A DNA stretch of 37,532 nt from NCBI GenBank assembly GCA_902764235.1, contig CACWVH010000026.1, forward strand, positions 1 to 37,532, read 5' to 3'. This document shows, piece by piece, positions 1 through 6,731 of this stretch. Both the position numbers and the translations under genes were made by a program. Under the pieces are notes generated by a model. The model did not search any database. It saw only the letters and a list, made by a program, of their open reading frames with translations, and was not told where the DNA came from. Within the stretch, counting starts at the first letter, position 1. Each line of letters starts with the position of its first letter. The stretch is from an uncultured Ruminococcus sp. Its GTDB lineage: Bacteria; Bacillota; Clostridia; Oscillospirales; Acutalibacteraceae.

Positions 1-320
1 GTCTGAAAAAGATTTCCCGGGCACCGCCAGACTTATTCAGCCTGAACTGCAACAGAATAAAATTCAAATACCTGTTGCCAACTATAATTTTACACTTACC
101 CGGAGTCGCGATTCACGGCTTAGTCAACCTGATAAAGTTTTCCCGGGCACCGCCATGCTTTTTGAGCCTGAACTTCTGACGTCATTTCTGGTTTAAAAGT
201 CCCAGAACTATTTTACACGATCCAGCGCAAGCGTGACACCGGACCCTTGATTCACAGCTTAGTCAGTCTGAAAAATTTTTTCTCGGGTATCGCCGGACTT
301 TTTCAGACTGAACTGCATCA
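1..320 (+). repeat. Tandem dispersed-repeat array, three degenerate copies
   Basis: Three related units of about 126-140 bp follow each other. Their cores start near 1 (cut by the window edge), 111 and 250. Each core reads roughly TTCACGGCTTAGTCA, CTGATAAAG, CCCGGGCACCGCC, TTCAGCCTGAACT. Between cores lies a less conserved stretch that keeps TTTTACAC (near 90, 211 and 355). In the third copy the core is a perfect inverted repeat: CAGTCTGAAAAA near 265 pairs with TTTTTCAGACTG near 300. A fourth copy lies on the opposite strand at 4895-5009. No coding sequence is visible here. The array sits downstream of the minus-strand LD-carboxypeptidase-like gene. The repetition is directly visible; whether it is mobile or transcribed is unknown. 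Confidence 0.8.
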
Positions 321-366
321 GAATTATTATCCAATGCTGATTACCAATTATAGTTTTACACATATC

Positions 367-398
367 CGGCGGAGTGCCTCCTCTGTCAAAATTGCGGC
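367..398 (+). repeat. 32-bp dispersed repeat module, copy A
   Basis: The stretch contains CGGCGGAGTGCCTCCTCTG followed by TCAAAATTGCGGC. A near-identical module lies on the opposite strand at 33534-33565, matching at about 28 of 32 positions. The GGAG..CTCC part can form a small hairpin. It sits just beyond the tandem array and before the end of the carboxypeptidase gene. Confidence 0.65.
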
Positions 399-420
399 GT
401 GAGCCGGGAGCAAGTCATGC

Positions 421-1266
421 TTATGTCAGTTTCAGCGTTTTTCCGATCAATGCTGCACGGCTGTCGCTTGCGTGACCTATCTCCTTTGTTACAGCGACCG
501 GCTTTCTGCCGTTTGTCTCTGACATTATAAGTCCTGTCACTTCATCGTAAAGACCCTCACTGCACAGCCTTGTGAATGTACCGAGAAGTATACCTGTGCA
601 TTTTTCAAGAAAGCCAAGCTGTAAAAGCTGATTTACATAGGTAATGACCTGCGGAAGTGTTGAACCAAGTGCTTCAAGAAGTAATATCTTACCGGTCGGG
701 TCCGGCATATATTCAGTTCCGGCAAGCTTTAAAAGACACCGGATATTTCCTCCGATAAGAACACCGCTCATTTCTTCGCCGTTTACAAAATCATATCCGA
801 AGCTCAGAAGCTCCCTGTTCTGCCCTGAAAGATATTCAGAAAGCAGCTTTTTCTGTAATGCAGCGTTATCGCCTGCAATGTTTTTCACCTGATACAGAAC
901 AGAGCTTTTTCCGGTTTTGGCATAAATTGCATTTATCACAGTTGTAAGATCACTGTATCCGTAAAAGCAGGCTTTACTTTCAGATATTGCCTTATAATCG
1001 AGATATGGAAGTATTCCGTTTGCAAGATCACCGCCGGATATATCAAAAATATCGGTTATCTCATTGTCAGAAAAATAACGCATCAGCTCTGCGGCTCGTG
1101 CCTTATTTCCGATAGCTTCGCAGGATGGACTGTCCGAAAAAATATGCTCTGACACACATACATTGATATCCATGTCCTCAAGATATCTTACAGTAAGCTC
1201 AAGCTTTTCTTTTTCCGTATTTTTCCTTCCGTCAGAGCAGCAGACAACGGCTGCCTTTCTTTTCAT
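421..1266 (-). CDS. LD-carboxypeptidase-like protein (peptidase family S66)
   Basis: This 281-residue protein fits peptidase family S66, cytoplasmic serine carboxypeptidases. The family includes LdcA, which trims the terminal D-Ala of muropeptide tetrapeptides during cell-wall recycling, and MccF-like enzymes, which cleave microcin C-type compounds. The family pattern is clear: FDISGGD and PYLDY near residues 74-90, the nucleophile Ser105 in GYSDLT, Glu198 in ILLLEALG after a conserved IGGN segment, and His265 in EIGHASDS near the C-terminus. These match the Ser-Glu-His triad. Length is close to the usual 300. There is no signal peptide. The start has GGTGAGGGA just upstream. It lies 23 bp downstream of rsmA on the same strand, so the two are probably co-transcribed. 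Which S66 subfamily it belongs to cannot be decided from motifs alone. Confidence 0.85.
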   Translation of the reverse strand: MKRKAAVVCCSDGRKNTEKEKLELTVRYLEDMDINVCVSEHIFSDSPSCEAIGNKARAAELMRYFSDNEITDIFDISGGDLANGILPYLDYKAISESKACFYGYSDLTTVINAIYAKTGKSSVLYQVKNIAGDNAALQKKLLSEYLSGQNRELLSFGYDFVNGEEMSGVLIGGNIRCLLKLAGTEYMPDPTGKILLLEALGSTLPQVITYVNQLLQLGFLEKCTGILLGTFTRLCSEGLYDEVTGLIMSETNGRKPVAVTKEIGHASDSRAALIGKTLKLT

Positions 1267-1289
1267 CTTCCCTCACCGCCTTTAAGGAA

Positions 1290-2150
1290 TCACTCACTTT
1301 CGCTTATACATCCGGTTATTGCTGCAAAATCCTGCATTGTCATTTCCTCAGCCCTTGCATTCTGCCTGATACCTGCTTTTTCTAAAATTTCAGTTATCTG
1401 CTGTTTCGGCAGCTTCATACCCGAGCTGAGTGAATTAGACAAGGTTTTTCTTCTTTGTGAAAATGCAGCCTTTACGACTCTGAAAAACAGTCTTTCATCC
1501 TTCACCTTTACCGGAGGCTCTCTCAGGATATCAAGCTTTATGACAGCAGAATCCACCTTCGGCGCAGGCATAAAGCTCCCGGCTGATACCTTGAAAAGAA
1601 GCTCCGGCTCACTGTAATAATGCACTGCTGCACTTATAGCACCGGACTGTCTTGTCCCCGGCTGTGCACATATCCTGTCAGCAGCTTCCTTCTGCACCAT
1701 TACTGTAAGCGATCTTATCGGCAGCTTTTCCTCAAGTATACGCATTATCACCGGTGAGGTTATGTAATAAGGCAGATTTGCGCAGATCACAACTTCGCTG
1801 TCACCGAATTCATCATGGATCAGCTTATGCAGATCAAGCTTCATTGCGTCACCGTTTATTACCTTTACATTCTTATGTCCGCTCAGAGTTTCATCAAGAA
1901 CAGGCAGCAGTCTTTTGTCAAGCTCGATCGCAACCACCTTATATGCCTGCTTTGCAAGCTCATTTGTCAGAACTCCTGCCCCCGGACCTATCTCAATCAC
2001 TCCGACCCTGTCTGAACAGCCGCAAAGCTCTGCCATTTTAGGACACACCGAGGGATTAATCAGAAAATTCTGTCCGAGTGCCTTTGAAAAAGTAAAGCCG
2101 TGCCTTGACAGAACACTCTTCACATATGTTATATCTGTAAGTTTATTCAT
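1290..2150 (-). CDS. rsmA: 16S rRNA (adenine1518-N6/adenine1519-N6)-dimethyltransferase
   Basis: RsmA (KsgA) uses S-adenosylmethionine to dimethylate two adjacent adenines in helix 45 of 16S rRNA, a late checkpoint in 30S assembly. The 286-residue protein shows LGQNFLIN near the N-terminus, the SAM-binding motif VIEIGPGAGVLTNELA, the acidic VAIELDKRL strand, and the catalytic NLPYYITSPVI motif, followed by the usual C-terminal helical domain. The reading frame is open seven codons further upstream. The start is placed at 2150 because AGGAGAAACA directly precedes that ATG. It heads a two-gene unit with the S66 peptidase and has a good promoter at 2211-2239. Confidence 0.95.
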   Translation of the reverse strand: MNKLTDITYVKSVLSRHGFTFSKALGQNFLINPSVCPKMAELCGCSDRVGVIEIGPGAGVLTNELAKQAYKVVAIELDKRLLPVLDETLSGHKNVKVINGDAMKLDLHKLIHDEFGDSEVVICANLPYYITSPVIMRILEEKLPIRSLTVMVQKEAADRICAQPGTRQSGAISAAVHYYSEPELLFKVSAGSFMPAPKVDSAVIKLDILREPPVKVKDERLFFRVVKAAFSQRRKTLSNSLSSGMKLPKQQITEILEKAGIRQNARAEEMTMQDFAAITGCISESE

Positions 2151-2210
2151 TGTTTCTCCTGTACACTGCATTTTTAGCAGTTTTTACCCTGCCGCAGGTG
2201 TATACTCTCT

Positions 2211-2239
2211 ATTATACATTTTTCATCAGCTGATTTCAA
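2211..2239 (-). promoter_or_regulatory. Sigma-A-type promoter of rsmA
   Basis: On the minus strand TTGAAA (2239-2234) and TATAAT (2216-2211) are separated by 17 bp. The start codon of rsmA is about 60 bp downstream. The leader contains a small CCTGC/GCAGG hairpin. Confidence 0.7.
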
Positions 2240-2550
2240 TAATTCACCAATAAAAAATGCGACGAGCCGCCGGTGTCATTTTTTCGGCAGATCGCTTCAC
2301 TTACTTTACACTCTTATCAGCTGGTCTATAATGTCGAAGCTGTGGTTCGGGCTTTCTTATGACCAATTCTTTCTTGTCGGCTGATTATTGGTTTTCATAC
2401 TATTCTTTGATAGAAAGCAGACTACTTTATATCAAAGAAAATAATCAATTCTTGCTTCAAAGCTTATCTATGCGTCTGAAATAATAAAAATGCAAAGTCT
2501 ATTATTTAATGAAGATTAGTATCAGACCCACGAATTTTTTCACAAGCTTC
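2240..2550. other. Spacer without recognisable features
   Basis: This is the gap between the rsmA promoter and the terminator of the upstream minus-strand gene. It has no convincing reading frame on either strand. It is AT-rich and I see no repeat shared with the rest of the window. Confidence 0.6.
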
Positions 2551-2590
2551 AAAAAAACATCTGACTGCTCATTATGCGGTCAGACGTTTT
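2551..2590 (-). terminator. Intrinsic terminator of the GH13 gene
   Basis: Read on the minus strand, ACGTCTGAC pairs with GTCAGATGT around a loop of about 13 nt and is followed by a run of seven T. It starts a few bases after the stop codon of the glycosidase gene. Confidence 0.8.
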
Positions 2591-2594
2591 CTTA

Positions 2595-4592
2595 TTATTC
2601 TTTCTCAGCTTCATTACCGCTATTTACTGATCCGGTATCAGTCTGCGGATTTTCCTCAGAATTTTTCTCTGCTTCAGTTTTTTCTTCATCTTCCTGCTGA
2701 GTTTCCTCTTTTTCTATCGGCTCTTCTGGTGTTTCTGCCCATACAAAGGCACAGCCGTCACGGGGGATCACAAGCTCATCGCCCTCGATCACTGTACCCA
2801 TGTATGCTTTTCCGCCGATGAATTCCTTCGGCATTCTGAAGCGTATCTCATAATCTGCCGCATTGAATACGCAAAGAAGCATATCCTTTTCGTCACGGCG
2901 GATATATCCCATTGTTCTGCCGCCTGAACCGAATTCGATAAGATCTCCGTCAGTAAGACATGAGCATTTACCCCTCATTGCGCCGAGATCACGGTACCAC
3001 TGCAGAAGCTCCTTATCTTCTTTACCCCACGGATATGTGGCACGGTTGAAGGGATCCTTATAGCCCTCAACGCCTACCTCATCACCGTAGTATATACAAG
3101 GCACACCGGGAAGTGTATAAAGAATTCCACTGGCTATTCTCATTCGTCTTAGTCCGTATTCACGCTGCTCAGGGCTGAGCTTTGTTACAGCCTGCCATTC
3201 TCTTCCCCTGCCGTTCTGACGCTCTCCTGCAAGAAGAGTGATTACTCTCTCGGTATCATGTGTACCCAGAAGGTTCATAAGCGAACGGATAACTGGTCTC
3301 GGATAGTTTTCAAGCACATTCAGAACTATCTCTATCATATGTCTGCCATCGCCGCAGTCCAGGAAGCCAAGGATTGCATCTCTGAAAGGATAGTTCATTA
3401 CACTGTCAAGCTCTTTGCCGTAAAGAAACTCACGTCTTGAGCCGTAGCTTTCCTTATTTGAAGCATCCTCCCATACCTCTCCTAAAAGAAGTGCGTCGCT
3501 GTCTGCTGATTTGACAGCCTCTCTTATATTTCTTATAAACTCATCGGGAAGCTCATCGGCAACATCAAGTCTCCATCCGCTGTTGCCGGCATTTATCCAC
3601 TTTCTGATAATTCCCTGTTCACCGTTGATATATTCATTGAAGGAATAAGAAAGCTCCTCCACCTCGGGAAGTGTATTGAAGCCCCACCATGAATTGTAGA
3701 TATTCGGCCATTCGATGAATCTGTACCATGTATAATATGGTGACGAGGTTGAATTATATGCTCCGTTTCCGGGATATCTTCCCTCACGGTTGAAATACTT
3801 GCTGTCGCTTCCGGTATGACTGAAAACACCGTCGTTGATAATGCGTATTCCAAGCTTTTTTGCCTCGGCACACATTTCACGGAAATCCTCCTCATTGCCG
3901 AGGATCGGATCTATCGTTTCATAATCTCCGGTATCATATCTGTGATTTGAATATGCCTCAAAAATAGGATTAAGATAAATACAGGTAACTCCCAGTGACT
4001 TGAGATAGGGGAGCTTCTCTGTAATACCTTTAAGATCGCCGCCAAAGAAATCCGAGTTAGTGATGATTCCGTGTTCATCCGGCTTCCAGTCAGGAATGAC
4101 ATCCCAATCCTTCTGGAGCTTTTTATCCGGATAGACTCCTGTCTTTTCCTTGCCTGAATTATAGAATCTGTCAGGGAATATCTGATACATTATTCCGCCG
4201 GGAAGCCATGAGGGCGTTTCAAAATCCTTTTCATAGCAAAGAAGCTGGAATCTCGGGTCATGGTCGCTCATGGAAAGATATCCTTCTCCGCCGAAGCCCT
4301 TCATAATGAATCTTCTGCCATATCTTGTATCAAGAGCAAAATGATACCAGTACAGACCGATTTGCTCACATTGCACATCACATTCCCATGCCTCATGGTC
4401 ATCTCCGACCATGCCGCACCAGAACATACTGTAAACATCTGTATCTCCGAATTTATCATCCTTTAAAGCAACAACTGCTGATGAACAGGCAAGATCTCTC
4501 GGAAGTATGATCTTGAAATGTATGTTTGTCCCGAAGGGGACAGCCCCTGTCGGACTACGGTATTCCTTATTGCGGGAATTGAATAGCTGCAT
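2595..4592 (-). CDS. GH13 alpha-glucan hydrolase (neopullulanase / cyclomaltodextrinase-like)
   Basis: A 665-residue glycoside hydrolase of family GH13, probably cleaving alpha-glucosidic bonds in maltooligosaccharides or related glucans inside the cell. An N-terminal beta domain (about 1-125) precedes the (beta/alpha)8 barrel. Barrel motifs include GVTCIYLNPIF, the nucleophile Asp at about 342 in GWRLDVADE, the acid/base Glu at about 371 in LLGEVWED, and the transition-state Asp at about 445 in LLGTHDTERV. NHRYDTGDY follows strand 2, as in the neopullulanase group. No signal peptide is seen. The last 45 or so residues are a Glu-rich low-complexity tail that lies outside the usual fold. The start is supported by AAGGAG 8 bp upstream. 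It stands alone, with its own promoter and terminator. Exact substrate is not readable from motifs. Confidence 0.88.
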   Translation of the reverse strand: MQLFNSRNKEYRSPTGAVPFGTNIHFKIILPRDLACSSAVVALKDDKFGDTDVYSMFWCGMVGDDHEAWECDVQCEQIGLYWYHFALDTRYGRRFIMKGFGGEGYLSMSDHDPRFQLLCYEKDFETPSWLPGGIMYQIFPDRFYNSGKEKTGVYPDKKLQKDWDVIPDWKPDEHGIITNSDFFGGDLKGITEKLPYLKSLGVTCIYLNPIFEAYSNHRYDTGDYETIDPILGNEEDFREMCAEAKKLGIRIINDGVFSHTGSDSKYFNREGRYPGNGAYNSTSSPYYTWYRFIEWPNIYNSWWGFNTLPEVEELSYSFNEYINGEQGIIRKWINAGNSGWRLDVADELPDEFIRNIREAVKSADSDALLLGEVWEDASNKESYGSRREFLYGKELDSVMNYPFRDAILGFLDCGDGRHMIEIVLNVLENYPRPVIRSLMNLLGTHDTERVITLLAGERQNGRGREWQAVTKLSPEQREYGLRRMRIASGILYTLPGVPCIYYGDEVGVEGYKDPFNRATYPWGKEDKELLQWYRDLGAMRGKCSCLTDGDLIEFGSGGRTMGYIRRDEKDMLLCVFNAADYEIRFRMPKEFIGGKAYMGTVIEGDELVIPRDGCAFVWAETPEEPIEKEETQQEDEEKTEAEKNSEENPQTDTGSVNSGNEAEKE

Positions 4593-4632
4593 ACAACAAA
4601 CTCCTTATAATAAAACTCAAATAACCAAAGTT

Positions 4633-4661
4633 ATTATAATACCGGAAAATACAATAGTCAA
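4633..4661 (-). promoter_or_regulatory. Sigma-A-type promoter of the GH13 gene
   Basis: On the minus strand TTGACT (4661-4656) and a perfect TATAAT (4638-4633) are spaced by 17 bp. The start codon lies about 40 bp downstream. The mobile element at 4732-4855 sits about 70 bp upstream of this promoter. Confidence 0.75.
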
Positions 4662-4731
4662 GTCATTTTAATTTTATAAATGTCCTTATAATGACAAATT
4701 AACAGTAATTGGTATTTTATATTACAATATA

Positions 4732-4855
4732 CCTGAATCCGTGAAATTGAATTAAATCGTTTTTTTAAACCTTCCGGGTTTTCATTTTAGTTAGGCGGCA
4801 GGCGTGCTGCGCACGCCTGCCGCCGACAATCAATAATGAGTTTCACGGATTCAGG
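4732..4855 (+). mobile_element. MITE-like element, copy 1 (124 bp, short form)
   Basis: The element is bounded by 15-bp terminal inverted repeats, CCTGAATCCGTGAAA on the left and its complement on the right. It is flanked on both sides by AATATA (4726-4731 and 4856-4861), a likely target-site duplication. Its centre is a perfect 14-bp GC-rich stem (GGCGGCAGGCGTGC) with the 3-nt loop TGC. It encodes nothing. It matches copy 2 at 15427 over the left 60 bp, the hairpin and the right 30 bp, but lacks an internal segment of about 75 bp. Confidence 0.85.
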
Positions 4856-4894
4856 AATATATTATAATACATATATTATTCATTAAGCGAAGTG

Positions 4895-5009
4895 CCTAGT
4901 TAGTGTAAAATAATTCCGGTACATTTAAAACAGAAAGAATATCAGCAGTTCAGGCTGAATAAGTCTGGCGGTGCCCGGGAAATCTTTATCAGGCTGACTA
5001 AGCCGTGAA
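4895..5009 (-). repeat. Fourth copy of the 1-320 repeat, inverted orientation
   Basis: The reverse complement of 4946-5009 closely matches the core seen at 111-175, including CCCGGGCACCGCC and TTCAGCCTGAACTG. The neighbouring TTTTACAC segment (about 4903-4910) is also kept. A GC-rich hairpin and a promoter-like sequence follow at once on the plus strand. Confidence 0.8.
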
Positions 5010-5017
5010 CCGCGCCA

Positions 5018-5068
5018 CCGGCGCGGCACGCCGGCGGGGTTGACAGAAAGTAAAAAAAACATTATACT
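5018..5068 (+). promoter_or_regulatory. GC hairpin plus outward-facing promoter-like sequence
   Basis: CCGGCG (5018-5023) pairs with CGCCGG (5029-5034). Six bases further, TTGACA (5040-5045) and TATACT (5063-5068) are spaced by exactly 17 bp. The next plus-strand gene starts 337 bp downstream, so this may drive it through a long leader or may be part of the repeat itself. The same arrangement recurs upstream of rpsF. Confidence 0.5.
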
Positions 5069-5404
5069 TTATTTAATGGGTAATTGCTGAGTATTTCAGT
5101 AAATTCAGTATTGGCAAAACTGAAAACATCTGATCCGGTATCTGATATATACCATACAATAATTATTATAATTCAGCGTTTCCTCTGATATATGCTTAAG
5201 GAAGCACTGATTAAATCCAGTGCCTGTATTGCGTCAGCAATTTTTTCGTCAGATTGTGCAAAAAGACCGCAGGCAACCTGACGGTTGTCAAGGGCTTAAG
5301 TTCAGGCTTCCTTTTATTTTTGCTTGTCCGGAAATAATTGAAGCTGTGCAAGGTCGGGCTTTTTTATAGACGCTCAGACCGTGATAGTCTGAAAGGGTGA
5401 CAAT
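5069..5404. other. Leader or spacer before the membrane-protein gene
   Basis: About 335 bp with no credible coding sequence. Near 5200 there is AAGGAAGCACTGATTAAAT, which loosely resembles AAGGAATCACTGAATAAAT near 37371 and may be another dispersed repeat. I could not build a convincing riboswitch fold. Confidence 0.4.
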
Positions 5405-5974
5405 ATGAAAAAAAAATATAAGCCATTGAAAATCATACTTATTGCAAGTTTTTTTCTGACATTTATTTCTGCCGGGATAATTCTTTTTTCTCCTGATGCT
5501 TATCCCATGATAAAAGCCTCTATAGGAGAGTTCGGGTTGTTCGATTTCAGATTTTCCTATACTGCTGACAATGTGATGACTGTTCTGTCACATTATAAAG
5601 GTGACAGAGATCCGGAGCTGACACGATTCTATACACTTGATTTTGTTTTCGCTTTCTTCTGCGGTATTTTCACATTCTGTCTGCCGCTTCTGATTTATCT
5701 TAATGACAGCAAGCATTATCTTATGTTCAGAACATCTGCTTTCTCTTCAGTTATGGTATTTGTTTTTAATGTTATAGAAAATATCCTTTTGCTCAGGATT
5801 ATTAATATCACACCGTTTTTTACTGAGGGCGAGGCTGATATTGCTTCCGGTGTTACTTCACTTAAATGGGTATTTGCTGCGCTCTGGCTTGCATCAACAC
5901 TGTTGTTGATCCCGGCGACCCTGTTTTTCGGAACTAAAACAAAAAAGAAAAAATCCGCTAAAAGAGCAAGGTGA
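5405..5974 (+). CDS. Four-helix membrane protein of unknown function
   Basis: A 189-residue protein I do not recognise. It begins with a basic stretch and has four hydrophobic segments: about 8-28, 75-97, 112-135 and 153-178. A soluble loop of about 45 residues lies between the first and second. The C-terminus is strongly basic (KTKKKKSAKR). This predicts an integral membrane protein with both ends in the cytoplasm. No enzymatic or transporter motif is visible. The start is preceded by GAAAGGGTG 6 bp upstream. It is followed 79 bp later by yunB on the same strand, but a strong hairpin separates them, so co-transcription would be partial at best. Confidence 0.75.
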   Translation: MKKKYKPLKIILIASFFLTFISAGIILFSPDAYPMIKASIGEFGLFDFRFSYTADNVMTVLSHYKGDRDPELTRFYTLDFVFAFFCGIFTFCLPLLIYLNDSKHYLMFRTSAFSSVMVFVFNVIENILLLRIINITPFFTEGEADIASGVTSLKWVFAALWLASTLLLIPATLFFGTKTKKKKSAKRAR

Positions 5975-6017
5975 ATAAGCTCCGGGTTTATTCATCAACA
6001 AACGTAACAAATGTTTT

Positions 6018-6045
6018 CCCTCCCGTATATGATATTACGGGAGGG
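6018..6045 (+). promoter_or_regulatory. Hairpin that contains the yunB ribosome site
   Basis: CCCTCCCGTA (6018-6027) pairs perfectly with TACGGGAGGG (6036-6045) around an 8-nt loop and is followed by ATTTTTAT. It can act as a terminator for the upstream gene. The 3' arm also holds the GGGAGGG ribosome site of yunB, whose ATG is at 6054, so the folded form would hide it. Confidence 0.65.
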
Positions 6046-6053
6046 ATTTTTAT

Positions 6054-6692
6054 ATGAAGCGATATGTAAAAAAGCGATCACATACCGTACTCATAAAGCT
6101 GTTTTTGATAATCTGTATTCTGACTGCTGTTTTTATTGCTTTCGTGCACTGGAGAGTCAGACCTGTTATCTCATCCGTTGCCGCTGTTCAGGCAAAAAGC
6201 TTCGCAGTCAGTGCTGTAAATAAGGCTGCTGCCGACGTCCTTTCGGAATGTGATATTCCTGAGCTTGAGGAAGTCAGCTCTGACAGCAGCGGTTCACTGC
6301 GCTCTGTCACCACCAATACCGCAGCTGCAAATGAACTGAAGCACAGGATAACCCTTCGTGCACAGCAGGAAATAGGAAGGCTGAACCATCAAAGAGTCGA
6401 TATTCCGGCAGGTCTTATTCTTGGCGGTGAGCTTTTCGGCGGAGTCGGTCCGGATATACCTGTTTACATTTCTCTTTCGGGTAACGCCGACAGCGATTTT
6501 GAAGAAAGCTTTGAAAGCGGCGGTATCAATCAGACCGTACATAAGCTTTCTCTCAGGATAAATGTCCAGCTTAGTGTACTGACTCCATCTGGAAGTATCA
6601 ATGAAAATACAACAACATCTGTTCTCATAGGTGAAACTGTTATCATCGGTAATACACCGCAGGGGGTGTTCGGCACAGATATTACAGACTGA
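6054..6692 (+). CDS. yunB: Sporulation protein YunB
   Basis: YunB is made in the mother cell under sigma-E in Bacillus and is needed for normal spore formation; its biochemical role is unknown. The 212-residue protein shows the family layout. A basic N-terminus is followed by one membrane segment (about 14-35) and then the VRPVISSVAAVQAK motif. A region with IPAGLILGGELFGGVGPDIP comes next, and then the strongly conserved GINQTVHKLSLRINV and a C-terminal VLIGETVIIGNTPQ. The bulk is predicted outside the membrane. The start is fixed by GGGAGGG 8 bp upstream. It converges on addA, with 39 bp between stop codons. Its presence suggests an endospore-forming lineage. Confidence 0.88.
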   Translation: MKRYVKKRSHTVLIKLFLIICILTAVFIAFVHWRVRPVISSVAAVQAKSFAVSAVNKAAADVLSECDIPELEEVSSDSSGSLRSVTTNTAAANELKHRITLRAQQEIGRLNHQRVDIPAGLILGGELFGGVGPDIPVYISLSGNADSDFEESFESGGINQTVHKLSLRINVQLSVLTPSGSINENTTTSVLIGETVIIGNTPQGVFGTDITD

Positions 6693-6731
6693 CCACAGCT
6701 GACGCTTTTTCACGGAAACGTACACCCCCTG
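6660..6731. terminator. Inverted repeat bracketing the yunB and addA ends
   Basis: CAGGGGGTGT (6660-6669), inside the last codons of yunB, pairs perfectly with ACACCCCCTG (6722-6731), immediately next to the addA stop codon. The loop is about 52 nt. The symmetry could serve both converging transcripts. There is no strong T run, so the terminator call is tentative. Confidence 0.45.

Noticed and set aside
1-420. CRISPR array
   Set aside because: Repeat units are about 130 bp, degenerate, and not separated by uniform unique spacers; no cas genes are present.
5200-5404. Riboswitch upstream of the membrane-protein gene
   Set aside because: Only short pairings were found and no known aptamer core was recognised.
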